Source: JBFMFH01 sp040752275 (lineage in GTDB: Bacteria; Acidobacteriota; Vicinamibacteria; Vicinamibacterales; JAKQTR01). Taken from it: a stretch of DNA of 31,066 nt. Positions 23,001 through 30,807 of this stretch are shown here, in pieces. Position 1 is the first letter of the stretch. The number at the start of each line of letters is the position of its first letter. The position numbers and the translations under genes were made by a program. The notes under the pieces were generated by a model, which ran no database searches, was not told the origin of the DNA, and saw only the letters and a list, made by a program, of their open reading frames with translations. The stretch spans positions 1 to 31,066 of the forward strand of contig JBFMFH010000006.1 in NCBI GenBank assembly GCA_040752275.1, in the 5' to 3' direction.

Positions 23001-24332
23001 ATGCTCAATAGAGCCACCACGCCACCTGGCGCCGGGCCGTTCACCGCCATCGACTCGGGTCGCGTCTCGGCCAGTGCGAGGAACCGCTTCAAGGCGCTGG
23101 TTCAGTCGCCACTGCGTGCCGGCCTGCTTCGGTACCTCGGCGCGCGGCCGCAAGAGGCCTTCGAGCTCGAGTCGTTGATGCAGACCTTCGGTCGCATCCG
23201 CATGGATGTGGAGAACTGCCTCCGGGAGCTCGTGAACGCGGGGACGGTCCAGATCGAGGCGGACACCCCCGCGCGGTTCCGGTTCGTCAGTCCCAGCGAT
23301 CCCGACTTCGCGCGCCTCATCGACGACTTCCTCGCCGACACCGGCGAAGACTCCATTGAGGACCGCTCCCCGACGGTTCAGCGCTTCCGGGACATGATCG
23401 GCCGGGACGAGAAGATGATGATCGTCTTCGAGTCGATGCGCACGGTCGCGAAGACGGACTTGTCCGTGCTCGTCCTTGGACCCACCGGGTCCGGCAAGGA
23501 AGTGGTCGCCCGGATCATCCACGAGCTCAGTTCGCGGCAGCGCGAGACCTTCCAGGCCGTCAACTGCGCAGCGCTGCCGGACACCTTGTTCGAATCCGAG
23601 GTCTTCGGCTACGAGCGCGGTGCGTTCACGGGTGCATACGAGCGCAAGCCCGGCCGCATCGAACTGGCCAATCACGGCACACTGTTCCTCGACGAAGTCG
23701 GAGATCTGTCACCGCTGGCCCAGGCCAAGCTGCTGCGTGTCGTCGAAGAGCACCGGGTTGAACGCCTGGGAGGCCGCACCAGCATCGAGGTGGACTTCAG
23801 GCTCATCTGCGCGACGAACCGCCCCCTCGAGACGTTGGTCGGCGAAGGTACGTTCCGGGAGGATCTGTACTACCGTGTCAACGCCTTCACCATCCGGCTG
23901 CCTGCCTTGCGTGAGCGCCCCTCGGACATTCCCGTGCTCGCCGAGCGGTTCCTCGCGCGCTACTGCGCGGCCCACGGCCTGCCTCTGGACGCCAAACAAC
24001 TGGCCCCCGATGCGGTGGATCTGCTGCTCGCCTACCCGTGGCCCGGCAACATCCGGGAACTGGAAACGACGATCTCGCGTGCCGCCCTGTCCGCCCACGA
24101 CGGTGTCGTGCACGGAAGCGACCTGCAGTTCCTGCATCCGACCGCCGCGCCGGCCAAGGCGGACAACTCGGTGCTGGTGCCGCTTCGCGACGTCGAGCGC
24201 GACCACATCCGCCGGGTGCTCCACGCCCTGAACTGGAACAAGAAGCGCGCGGCGGGCGTGCTCGACATCAGCCGCGAGACCCTCTACCGGAAGATCGGCG
24301 AGTTCCAGCTCGCCCCAGAGAGGAGCGCATGA
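23001..24332 (+). CDS. Receiver-less sigma-54 activator with winged-helix N terminus
   Basis: Enhancer-binding protein of 443 residues. The N-terminal part (about 30-90) looks like a winged helix (RAGLLRYLGARP, LESLMQTFGRIRMDVENCLRELVNAGTVQIE) rather than a receiver or GAF domain. The AAA+ domain has Walker A GPTGSGKE (160-167), the sigma-54 contact loop GAFTGA (207-212), Walker B TLFLDEVGD and REDLYYRV; a Fis-type helix-turn-helix (NKKRAAGVLDISRETLYRKIGEF) ends it. Without a receiver it should respond to a ligand or partner through the N-terminal domain. Its stop overlaps the first HD-GYP gene by ATGA, so the c-di-GMP genes are made with it. Confidence 0.9.
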   Translation: MLNRATTPPGAGPFTAIDSGRVSASARNRFKALVQSPLRAGLLRYLGARPQEAFELESLMQTFGRIRMDVENCLRELVNAGTVQIEADTPARFRFVSPSDPDFARLIDDFLADTGEDSIEDRSPTVQRFRDMIGRDEKMMIVFESMRTVAKTDLSVLVLGPTGSGKEVVARIIHELSSRQRETFQAVNCAALPDTLFESEVFGYERGAFTGAYERKPGRIELANHGTLFLDEVGDLSPLAQAKLLRVVEEHRVERLGGRTSIEVDFRLICATNRPLETLVGEGTFREDLYYRVNAFTIRLPALRERPSDIPVLAERFLARYCAAHGLPLDAKQLAPDAVDLLLAYPWPGNIRELETTISRAALSAHDGVVHGSDLQFLHPTAAPAKADNSVLVPLRDVERDHIRRVLHALNWNKKRAAGVLDISRETLYRKIGEFQLAPERSA

Positions 24333-26728
24333 CACCTGCGGCGCGGCGCCGGCACGTCCGGCACCACGCGTTCGTCGCGCTCGTATTCGTGGCGGGCGTG
24401 CTGGCGCTGGCCGAGTCGATGGCGACGCTCGCCGTCTCTCCACCGGTGCACTGGTGGTGGGTCACGCTTGCCCTCGTCACGATTCTCACCGGCTTCTTCA
24501 CGGTCAAGGTCCCAACAGTCAACGCCACGCTGTCGATCTCCGAGATCTTCCTCTTCAGCCTGGTGCTGCTCTACGGAGGCGCCCCGGGCGTGGTCACGGT
24601 CGCCCTCGACGGCCTGATCGTCTCGCTCACGCGCAGACACCGTCAGGCACGGCATGCCGCCTTCAACATGGCCGAGCCGGCCGTCTCGATGTGGGTCGCG
24701 GCACAGGCGTACGAGTGGGTGTCCGGCGTCCCGCCCCTGTCGGTGGCCCCGGCCACCCTGGTCCAGATCGGCCCGGCCGCCCTGGCCCTCGCCGCCGTGT
24801 ACTTCCTCCTCAACGCCGGTCTGAACGTGCTGGCCGTGTCGACCGATTCGGGCCGCTCGCCCTCGGAGCTGTTCCGTAAGTACTTCGTCTGGGTGTCGCT
24901 CAACTACTTCGGGGGAGCGTCGATCGCCGTCCTCATGGCGGTGAACACCCGTACCTCGTCGTTCTCGAGTCTGCTGGCCATCACGCCGCTCGTCGTCATC
25001 TCGTACCTGACGTTCAAGTCCGCAATGGGCCGGCTCGAGGACGAGAACGTCCACCTCGCCGAGGTCAACCGCCTCTATCTCAAGGTCGTCGAGACCCTGG
25101 CCATGGCCGTCGACGCGAAGGACCAGGTCACGCACGGGCACGTGCAGCGCGTCCAGACCTTCGCCCTGCGCCTGGCCGATGCGCTCGGCGCCAACGACCA
25201 GCTGCAGAAGAAGGCCATCGAGGCGGCGTCCCTCCTCCACGACATCGGCAAGATCGCCGTGCCCGAGCACATCCTCAACAAGCCGGGCAAGCTCACCCAG
25301 CCGGAATACGACCGCATGAAGCTCCACGCCCCCCTGGGGGCGGACATGCTCACCGCCGTCGGATTCCCGTATCCGGTGGTCCCAATCGTCCGCCACCACC
25401 ACGAGAACTGGGACGGGACGGGATATCCTGACGGGCTGAGCGGCGAGGCTATCCCCATCGGGGCCCGCATCCTTTCGGTGGTCGACTGCTACGACGCGTT
25501 GCGCTCCCATCGTCCGTACCGGCGCGCCCTGAGCCCCGAGGATGCCATGACGATCGTCCTCGAGCGCCGCGGCACCATGTACGATCCCGTCGTCGTCGAT
25601 GCCTTCGTCCGGATCCAGGAATCCATCGAACGGGAGAGCGTCGCCGAGCCGCTGCCGGAGATCATCGAGCGGGTGGTACAGGCGGCTCGCCAGGCCCAGC
25701 AGGTCGACACCGCGACCGAGACCCTGCCCCTCGGCATGAGGCTGCATGCCACGGACATGCTGATGCGGCTGTACGAGCGGCTGGGCACCCTCGACGCCAA
25801 CGCCCCGGTGGAGACATTGTGCGATGTGGTCGAGGGCCACTTGCGGCGCCTCGCCCCAGCTTCCCTCACGGTCTTCTTCCAGCGGGACGAGCTCGACGAT
25901 CAGCTCAGGGCCATCCGGGCGTCCGGCTTTGGCGAGTCCATCGCGGCCCGCCTGACCATCCCGATGGGGCAGGGCGTCAGCGGGTGGGTGGCCGCACAGC
26001 GGCGGGCCGTGATCAATGCCGACGCGGCACTCGATTTCGGGGATCAGATCGACGCGCTCGTACCCCGCCACCGCAGTGTCCTGGCCGTTCCGCTCGTCGC
26101 CGGCTCCAGGATCATCGGGGCGATGACGTTGTACTCGGTCCAGAGCGGGGCCTTCTCGGACGAACAGCGCCTCGCCCTCGAACTGCTGGCGCCGGCAGTC
26201 GGCGAAGCCTTGGCCGCGGCCCTCGCGCGGCGTCCGGCCGGTTGCGTGAACCCGGCACCCAGCAGCGTCGATCACCACCACCTGGCACTCTCGGCGTTGC
26301 TCGAGCACGACGGTCTCTGGACCTCGTGGGCCGGCCGGCCCCTCGGCGTGCTGTCCGTGCGGATTCCAGGTGATCTCGATCTCATGGGGCACACCGCGGT
26401 CGCCGTCGCGCAAGCGACCCGGATCGCCGACCTGGTGTTCCGTCCCAGCGACGACGAACTCGTCGTGCTGATGCCCGATTGTGACATCGGCGCCGGGCAG
26501 ATGATCGCCGAACGCATCCGCACGGCCCTTTCGCACCCGAGCGTGGGCGAGGCGTCCACGCCGCGACTGGCGTTGGGCTTCGCGTGTGCCCCGCACGATG
26601 GCCATGGCGTCGCCCGCCTGCTCGACACGGCTCGGGTCCGGGCAGGCCGTGACGACGCCGAGAGACCGGCGGTGGCGGCCACTGTGTCCGCGGCGTGCCC
26701 GACGGGGAGGGTCACGTGGCTAGCCTAG
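24329..26728 (+). CDS. Membrane HD-GYP protein with GAF and degenerate GGDEF
   Basis: A 799-residue protein: N-terminal membrane domain of about seven to eight helices (residues 12-235, MASE-like), HD-GYP domain (about 250-430) with HDIGK at 304-308 and HHHENWDGTGYP at 356-367, a GAF domain (about 480-625), and a C-terminal GGDEF-like domain where the signature is SDDEL instead of GGDEF, so no cyclase activity is expected. The intact HD-GYP motifs predict c-di-GMP phosphodiesterase activity. ATG 24329 has GAGGAG just upstream and lies inside the stop of the sigma-54 activator. It is followed, with a 13-base overlap, by a paralogue of the same plan. Confidence 0.9.
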   Translation: MTPAARRRHVRHHAFVALVFVAGVLALAESMATLAVSPPVHWWWVTLALVTILTGFFTVKVPTVNATLSISEIFLFSLVLLYGGAPGVVTVALDGLIVSLTRRHRQARHAAFNMAEPAVSMWVAAQAYEWVSGVPPLSVAPATLVQIGPAALALAAVYFLLNAGLNVLAVSTDSGRSPSELFRKYFVWVSLNYFGGASIAVLMAVNTRTSSFSSLLAITPLVVISYLTFKSAMGRLEDENVHLAEVNRLYLKVVETLAMAVDAKDQVTHGHVQRVQTFALRLADALGANDQLQKKAIEAASLLHDIGKIAVPEHILNKPGKLTQPEYDRMKLHAPLGADMLTAVGFPYPVVPIVRHHHENWDGTGYPDGLSGEAIPIGARILSVVDCYDALRSHRPYRRALSPEDAMTIVLERRGTMYDPVVVDAFVRIQESIERESVAEPLPEIIERVVQAARQAQQVDTATETLPLGMRLHATDMLMRLYERLGTLDANAPVETLCDVVEGHLRRLAPASLTVFFQRDELDDQLRAIRASGFGESIAARLTIPMGQGVSGWVAAQRRAVINADAALDFGDQIDALVPRHRSVLAVPLVAGSRIIGAMTLYSVQSGAFSDEQRLALELLAPAVGEALAAALARRPAGCVNPAPSSVDHHHLALSALLEHDGLWTSWAGRPLGVLSVRIPGDLDLMGHTAVAVAQATRIADLVFRPSDDELVVLMPDCDIGAGQMIAERIRTALSHPSVGEASTPRLALGFACAPHDGHGVARLLDTARVRAGRDDAERPAVAATVSAACPTGRVTWLA

Positions 26729-29169
26729 CCCACTCCCCCGCTTCGGCTTCGTTGCCACGGCCTGGCGAACGTCGAAGGTGGCGGGCGCTGCCGGCGGTGC
26801 TGCGATGCTACGTGATGTCGGTGTGCCTCTCCGGAGTCCTGGTCGTCAGCTACGCGCTGTCCCGACTGCCCGAAGTCCGGTGGCCGCTGTTCCTCGTCTT
26901 CCTCGCGTCCGCCGTCCTGGCATCGGCGATCAAGATCGCCGTGCCGCTGACTCAGGGCGGATCGACCCTCTCTCTCTCGTACATCCTGAACTTCGGCAGC
27001 CTGATGGTGCTGGGTCCGTGGGGCACCGCGCCCATCGCCGCCGCCAGCGCGTGGAGCCAGTGTACGTTCCGGATGCGGGAGCCCAATCCCGTCTACCAGA
27101 CGCTGTTCAGCATGGCGACACTGGCGATCACCGTCACCTGTGCCGGGGCGCTCTGGGGCGTCCTCGCCCCAAGCCTCGCCGTGACGGTGGTCGGAACGCT
27201 GGCCTCGGCGGCGACGAGCGCGACGCTGTACTTCGTGGTCAACACGACCCTCGTGGCCATCGCCGTCGGCTTGTCGTCGCGGGAATCGTTCGCCCGCACC
27301 TGGAGCCAGAACTTCCTCTGGAGCGCCCCGACCTACTTCATCGGCGCCGCGATCGCGGTTTTCGGACTGGTGGTTGTCGAACACGGTCAGTACGGCCTGG
27401 CGCTCGCATTCGGGCTCCCGATCTATCTCACGTATCGCAGCTACCGCACCTACGCGAGCCGGATCTCAGAGGAGCAGCAGCAGGTGAAGGAGATGTCCGA
27501 CGTCCAGTTGGCCACGATCGAGGCGCTCGCTCAGGCCATCGAGGCGAAAGACCGGACATCGCGGACCCACACCCGCCGGATGCAGGTCTATGCCGAGGGT
27601 CTTGCACGCGCCCTCGGAATGTCCGAGGTCGAAACCCGTGGGGTCGCCACCGCGACGCTGTTGCACGACATCGGCAACCTGGCGGTGCCCGAACACATCC
27701 TGGCGAAGACAGGCAAGCTCAGCGACGAGGAGTTCGAACGCATCAAGATCCACCCGCGCGTCGGCGCCGAGATTATCAACGCGGTCCCCTTCCCGTACCC
27801 GGTCGCTCCCTACATCCTGAGCCACCACGAACGGTGGGATGGCCGCGGCTACCCCGCCGGCCTGCGGGGCGACGAGATCCCGCTCGGGGCCCGCATCATC
27901 GCCGTGGTCGACTGCTTCACCGCCATGCTCACGGACCGGCCCTACCGGCCCGCACGTACCTACGCCGAGGCGATTGCCACACTGCGCGAGAACGGCGGCT
28001 CGACGCTCGACCCGAACGCCGTCGAGAAGTTCATCCAGGTCCTCCCGACCCTCGAGTTCCAGTTGCACGGCGGGGAGGCCTACTCGGTTGCCACGCGCGC
28101 GCTCCGCGGACGCCTGGACGACCCGCAGGCGGGATCGGCCCTCGACGACATCGCCATCGCTCACCTCGAGCAACAGACGCTGCAGGAGATTGCCGAGGCT
28201 CTGACCTCCGCCCTGCGGATCAGCGACGTGCTGGCCCTCGTGTCGTCCAGCATCCTCCCGCTCGTGCCCGTGTCGTCCTGCGCCCTGTTCCTGTACGACC
28301 GTGAAGCCGAACTGTTCATCTGCCGGCACGTCACGGGGACCGACCAGGCAGGGGTCAAGGCCCTCACCGCATCGACCGTCGAGGGATTGGGCTCGCTGCT
28401 CCCCGCTTCGTCGGCGTCCCGCCTCGACAACGGCTCGCGACTCCAGTCCGTGCTCGTCGGAGGGCTCGACGTGGGCGGCGCGACCATCGGTGCCTTGGCG
28501 CTGTACCACACGGCCCGCAACGCCTTCTCGGCCGATCACCGCCGCTTCGTGTCGCGCGTGTCGGCCCAGGCCGCGCCGGTCATTGCCAACGCGGTCCTCT
28601 TCGAGCAGACGCAGGAGCAGTCGCTCACCGACGTGCTGACCGGGCTCCCGAACCGGCGCTTCCTGGACCGGCAGTTCCCGGTGGAACTCGCCCGCACGCA
28701 GCGCCACCTCGGGCACCTCTCGGTGCTCGTCCTCGACATGGACCGCTTCAAGCACATCAACGACGAATTCGGCCATCAGGCCGGGGATCGCGCGCTCAAG
28801 GAGGTCAGCCACGTGCTGCGTGCAGGCCTGCGGACCTACGACGTCTGCGCCCGCCTGGCGGGCGACGAGTTCGTCGTGTTGCTGGGCGACTGCGACCGCA
28901 GCCAGGCAGACCGGCGTCGGTTGGAACTGCAGGAAGGCGTCGCGGCCATCAACTTCGAGCCGCTGCCCGGGCACAGGGTCGACTTGGCCATCAGCGTCGG
29001 GGCGTCGACCTTCCCCGAGGATGCGCAGACGCCGGAAGATCTGATTGAGGTCGCGGACCGGCGCATGTACCGCGACAAGGCCAGCCGAAAGGGAACGCCG
29101 TTGCGGGTCCCGCCGGTTCCGGCGGCAGTCCCCGCGCGCGTGCCGGCTCCCGGCAAGGCCGAGCGGTAG
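26716..29169 (+). CDS. Membrane HD-GYP/GAF/GGDEF protein
   Basis: An 817-residue paralogue of the upstream protein: membrane domain (about 25-245), HD-GYP domain (about 260-440) with HDIGN at 317-321 (the usual Lys is Asn321) and HHERWDGRGYP at 370-380, GAF domain (about 475-625) and C-terminal GGDEF domain (about 640-800) with signature AGDEF at 715-719 preceded by RL. AGDEF variants can be active cyclases, while the Asn in HDIGN may weaken phosphodiesterase activity, so this copy may lean to synthesis and the first to breakdown. GTG 26716 is chosen because GGGAGGG lies five bases upstream; GTG 26695 is an alternative. The tail is Pro/Ala-rich. Confidence 0.9.
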   Translation: MASLAHSPASASLPRPGERRRWRALPAVLRCYVMSVCLSGVLVVSYALSRLPEVRWPLFLVFLASAVLASAIKIAVPLTQGGSTLSLSYILNFGSLMVLGPWGTAPIAAASAWSQCTFRMREPNPVYQTLFSMATLAITVTCAGALWGVLAPSLAVTVVGTLASAATSATLYFVVNTTLVAIAVGLSSRESFARTWSQNFLWSAPTYFIGAAIAVFGLVVVEHGQYGLALAFGLPIYLTYRSYRTYASRISEEQQQVKEMSDVQLATIEALAQAIEAKDRTSRTHTRRMQVYAEGLARALGMSEVETRGVATATLLHDIGNLAVPEHILAKTGKLSDEEFERIKIHPRVGAEIINAVPFPYPVAPYILSHHERWDGRGYPAGLRGDEIPLGARIIAVVDCFTAMLTDRPYRPARTYAEAIATLRENGGSTLDPNAVEKFIQVLPTLEFQLHGGEAYSVATRALRGRLDDPQAGSALDDIAIAHLEQQTLQEIAEALTSALRISDVLALVSSSILPLVPVSSCALFLYDREAELFICRHVTGTDQAGVKALTASTVEGLGSLLPASSASRLDNGSRLQSVLVGGLDVGGATIGALALYHTARNAFSADHRRFVSRVSAQAAPVIANAVLFEQTQEQSLTDVLTGLPNRRFLDRQFPVELARTQRHLGHLSVLVLDMDRFKHINDEFGHQAGDRALKEVSHVLRAGLRTYDVCARLAGDEFVVLLGDCDRSQADRRRLELQEGVAAINFEPLPGHRVDLAISVGASTFPEDAQTPEDLIEVADRRMYRDKASRKGTPLRVPPVPAAVPARVPAPGKAER

Positions 29170-29173
29170 GACG

Positions 29174-29374
29174 ATGCGTGTCCAGGGCACGTCCGGGGGG
29201 TCGGCACCTGACACGCGCCTTGGTCCGAGGTGTCTCGAGACCGACGGCCGCCCGCCCGCGAGGGCATGGTCACCCCTGCGCGCACGCCCGCTGGTCGCCG
29301 GCGCCCTTGCTCTGGCCGCCCTCCTGCTGATGTCTATTCCCATCACGCTCTTTGGCGGTAAGCTAGGCATGTGA
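29174..29374 (+). CDS. Doubtful small membrane protein
   Basis: A possible 66-residue protein with a polar Arg-rich N-terminal half and one C-terminal hydrophobic helix (about 41-61, VAGALALAALLLMSIPITLF). AGGA lies three bases before ATG 29174, and its stop overlaps the GTG of the next gene, which favours a real coupled gene. Against it, the first third carries the stretch GGGGGGTCGGCACCTG, which resembles dispersed repeat sequence, and the protein matches nothing I know. Confidence 0.4.
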   Translation: MRVQGTSGGSAPDTRLGPRCLETDGRPPARAWSPLRARPLVAGALALAALLLMSIPITLFGGKLGM

Positions 29375-30594
29375 GCATCGACTGGGACCGTGGCCTGCCG
29401 GTTCTGACGACGGCCGACCTGATGCTCCGGGAACCGGTGGCCTCGGATGCCGCGAGCTTGTACGAGGCGCTGACCGATCAGCAGGTTTCGCGCTTCATGT
29501 CGACGCCACCTGGCGACCCGGGCGGCTTCGAGCGGTTCATTGGGTGGGTCCGTCACGAGCGCGCCCAGGGGCGTCACTTCTGCTACGGCGTCATCCCCTC
29601 CGGCCACGCGACACCGGTTGGACTGATTCAGGTTCGGGAAATCGAGCCGGGCTTCGGCACCGCCGAATGGGGGTTCGCACTCGCCCGGCCGCACTGGGGC
29701 ACCGGCCTCTTCATGGCAGCCGCGAGCGTCGTCGTGGACTTTGCCTTTCGCGCGGCTGGTGTCCACCGTCTCGAGGCGAGGGCCTCGGTGCAGAATGGGC
29801 GCGGCAACGGTGTCCTCCACAAACTCGGCGCAGAGCCCGAAGGCGTGCTTCGCCGCTCGTTCTACAACGCGGAACTGTTGACCGACCAGGTCCTCTGGTC
29901 CATCATCGCGGAGGACTGGCAGCGGTCCCATCCGGACGTGTCGTACACGACGGGCCGGCCGGAGGATCCCGACGGCACTGACCAGGTGCCGGTCCCGCGC
30001 GGCGCCCTTCCTTGGCAGGATGGCCTTCCGGTCCTGCGGGGTGAGGGGATCGAGCTCCGCGAACTCCAGGAACAGGATGGTCAGCCGCTGAACTCGTACT
30101 TCCGGGACGAGGAATTGGGGCGCTACATCCCCCCACCGCCCACCACACCCGCGGCGTACTCGCGATTCCTGGCGTGGGCCGACGAACACCGGCGTTCCGG
30201 CCAGTTCATCTGTTACGGCATGGTGCCCGAGGGCAGCTCGCACGCCGTGGGCGTCTTCCAGGTCCACCGCCTCGATCCGATGTTCCGCAACGCCGAGTGG
30301 GGCTTCGTCCTGGCCCGGCCTCACTGGGGCACGGGCCTCGTGACGCGGGGTGCCGAGGTGCTCCTCGACTTCTTGTTCTTGGAGGTCGGCGTCGAGCGCC
30401 TCGAGGCGCGGGCCATGGTCGCCAACGGACGCGCCAATGGCCTGCTTCGCAAGCTGGGCGGCACGGAAGAGGGACATCTGCGGCGGTCCTTCCTCCTCGG
30501 CGGCCAGTACCACGACGACGCCCTTTGGGCAATCCTGCGCAGCGACTGGATTGCCAGGCGGGAGGGTCACGACCCGCCCTCCTCAGTCCTTTGA
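29371..30594 (+). CDS. Tandem-GNAT acetyltransferase (RimJ-like, two domains)
   Basis: A 407-residue protein made of two RimJ/RimL-type GNAT domains, about residues 5-190 and 215-400. The halves align throughout: AEWGFALARPHWGTGL matches AEWGFVLARPHWGTGL, VHRLEARASVQNGRGNGVL matches VERLEARAMVANGRANGLL, and both end in an LRRSF...W.I....W stretch. The HWGTGL loop is the acetyl-CoA pyrophosphate-binding region and ARASVQNG the conserved NxxS-like helix start. Such enzymes acetylate protein N termini or small amines; the substrate is unknown. The start is GTG 29371, overlapping the small upstream frame; the ribosome binding site is weak. Confidence 0.85.
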   Translation: MSIDWDRGLPVLTTADLMLREPVASDAASLYEALTDQQVSRFMSTPPGDPGGFERFIGWVRHERAQGRHFCYGVIPSGHATPVGLIQVREIEPGFGTAEWGFALARPHWGTGLFMAAASVVVDFAFRAAGVHRLEARASVQNGRGNGVLHKLGAEPEGVLRRSFYNAELLTDQVLWSIIAEDWQRSHPDVSYTTGRPEDPDGTDQVPVPRGALPWQDGLPVLRGEGIELRELQEQDGQPLNSYFRDEELGRYIPPPPTTPAAYSRFLAWADEHRRSGQFICYGMVPEGSSHAVGVFQVHRLDPMFRNAEWGFVLARPHWGTGLVTRGAEVLLDFLFLEVGVERLEARAMVANGRANGLLRKLGGTEEGHLRRSFLLGGQYHDDALWAILRSDWIARREGHDPPSSVL

Positions 30595-30634
30595 TGCGCA
30601 GGTGTGGCGACATACTTGCGCCCTCAGGACTGAG
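30582..30634. repeat. 9-bp inverted repeat enclosing a promoter element
   Basis: CTCAGTCCT (30582-30590, inside the end of the GNAT gene) and AGGACTGAG (30626-30634) are perfect reverse complements with a 35-bp loop. The loop contains the sigma-54 type element at 30605. No T-tract follows. Confidence 0.55.
30605..30620 (+). promoter_or_regulatory. Sigma-54 type -24/-12 element upstream of the ligase gene
   Basis: TGGCGACATACTTGCG has TGGC and TTGC boxes with exactly 10 bases between GG and GC. It lies about 190 bp before the ligase start. The intervening DNA carries the heptamer repeat and a sigma-70 like -10 box, so it may be one of two promoters or a chance match. Confidence 0.4.
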
Positions 30635-30742
30635 TGCTGAGCGAGCAGATCCGACCACGCTCGGCGGGAACGAATCGAGCCGTGCCCGCGATCCGAAATA
30701 CTGAGTCCGGCGCTCACGCGAGTTGATCCTGCGCCGGGGACG

Positions 30743-30770
30743 AATCCCGAGTCCCGAGTCCCGAATCCCG
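30743..30770. repeat. Heptamer repeat, inverted relative to the copy near 20889
   Basis: Four heptamers in a row: AATCCCG, AGTCCCG, AGTCCCG, AATCCCG. On the other strand they read CGGGATT, CGGGACT, CGGGACT, CGGGATT, the same family as the array at 20889-20916. It is intergenic, 37 bp before the ligase start. Confidence 0.8.
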
Positions 30771-30778
30771 CGCCGTGC

Positions 30779-30787
30779 TGGTATCAT
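30779..30787 (+). promoter_or_regulatory. Extended -10 type promoter before the ligase gene
   Basis: TGGTATCAT resembles an extended -10 element (TGnTATAAT, one mismatch in the hexamer). No -35 box is seen at the proper distance because the heptamer repeat occupies it. Transcription would start near 30794, about 14 bases before ATG 30808. Confidence 0.35.
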
Positions 30788-30807
30788 CCTCAGGACCAGC
30801 GCACCCC

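Noticed and set aside
24284..26605. 773-codon minus-strand open frame opposite the first HD-GYP gene
   Set aside because: Same reasons: the plus strand encodes intact HD-GYP and GAF domains; the reverse translation is low-complexity.
19571..29215. REP-like element shared by 19571-19587 and 29195-29215
   Set aside because: Only a GGGGTCGG core is common; two short GC-rich matches are not enough to name a repeat family.
27466..30570. 1034-codon minus-strand open frame opposite the HD-GYP and GNAT genes
   Set aside because: It crosses two well-recognised plus-strand genes, has no domain or ribosome binding site, and its composition is that of a reverse-strand shadow.
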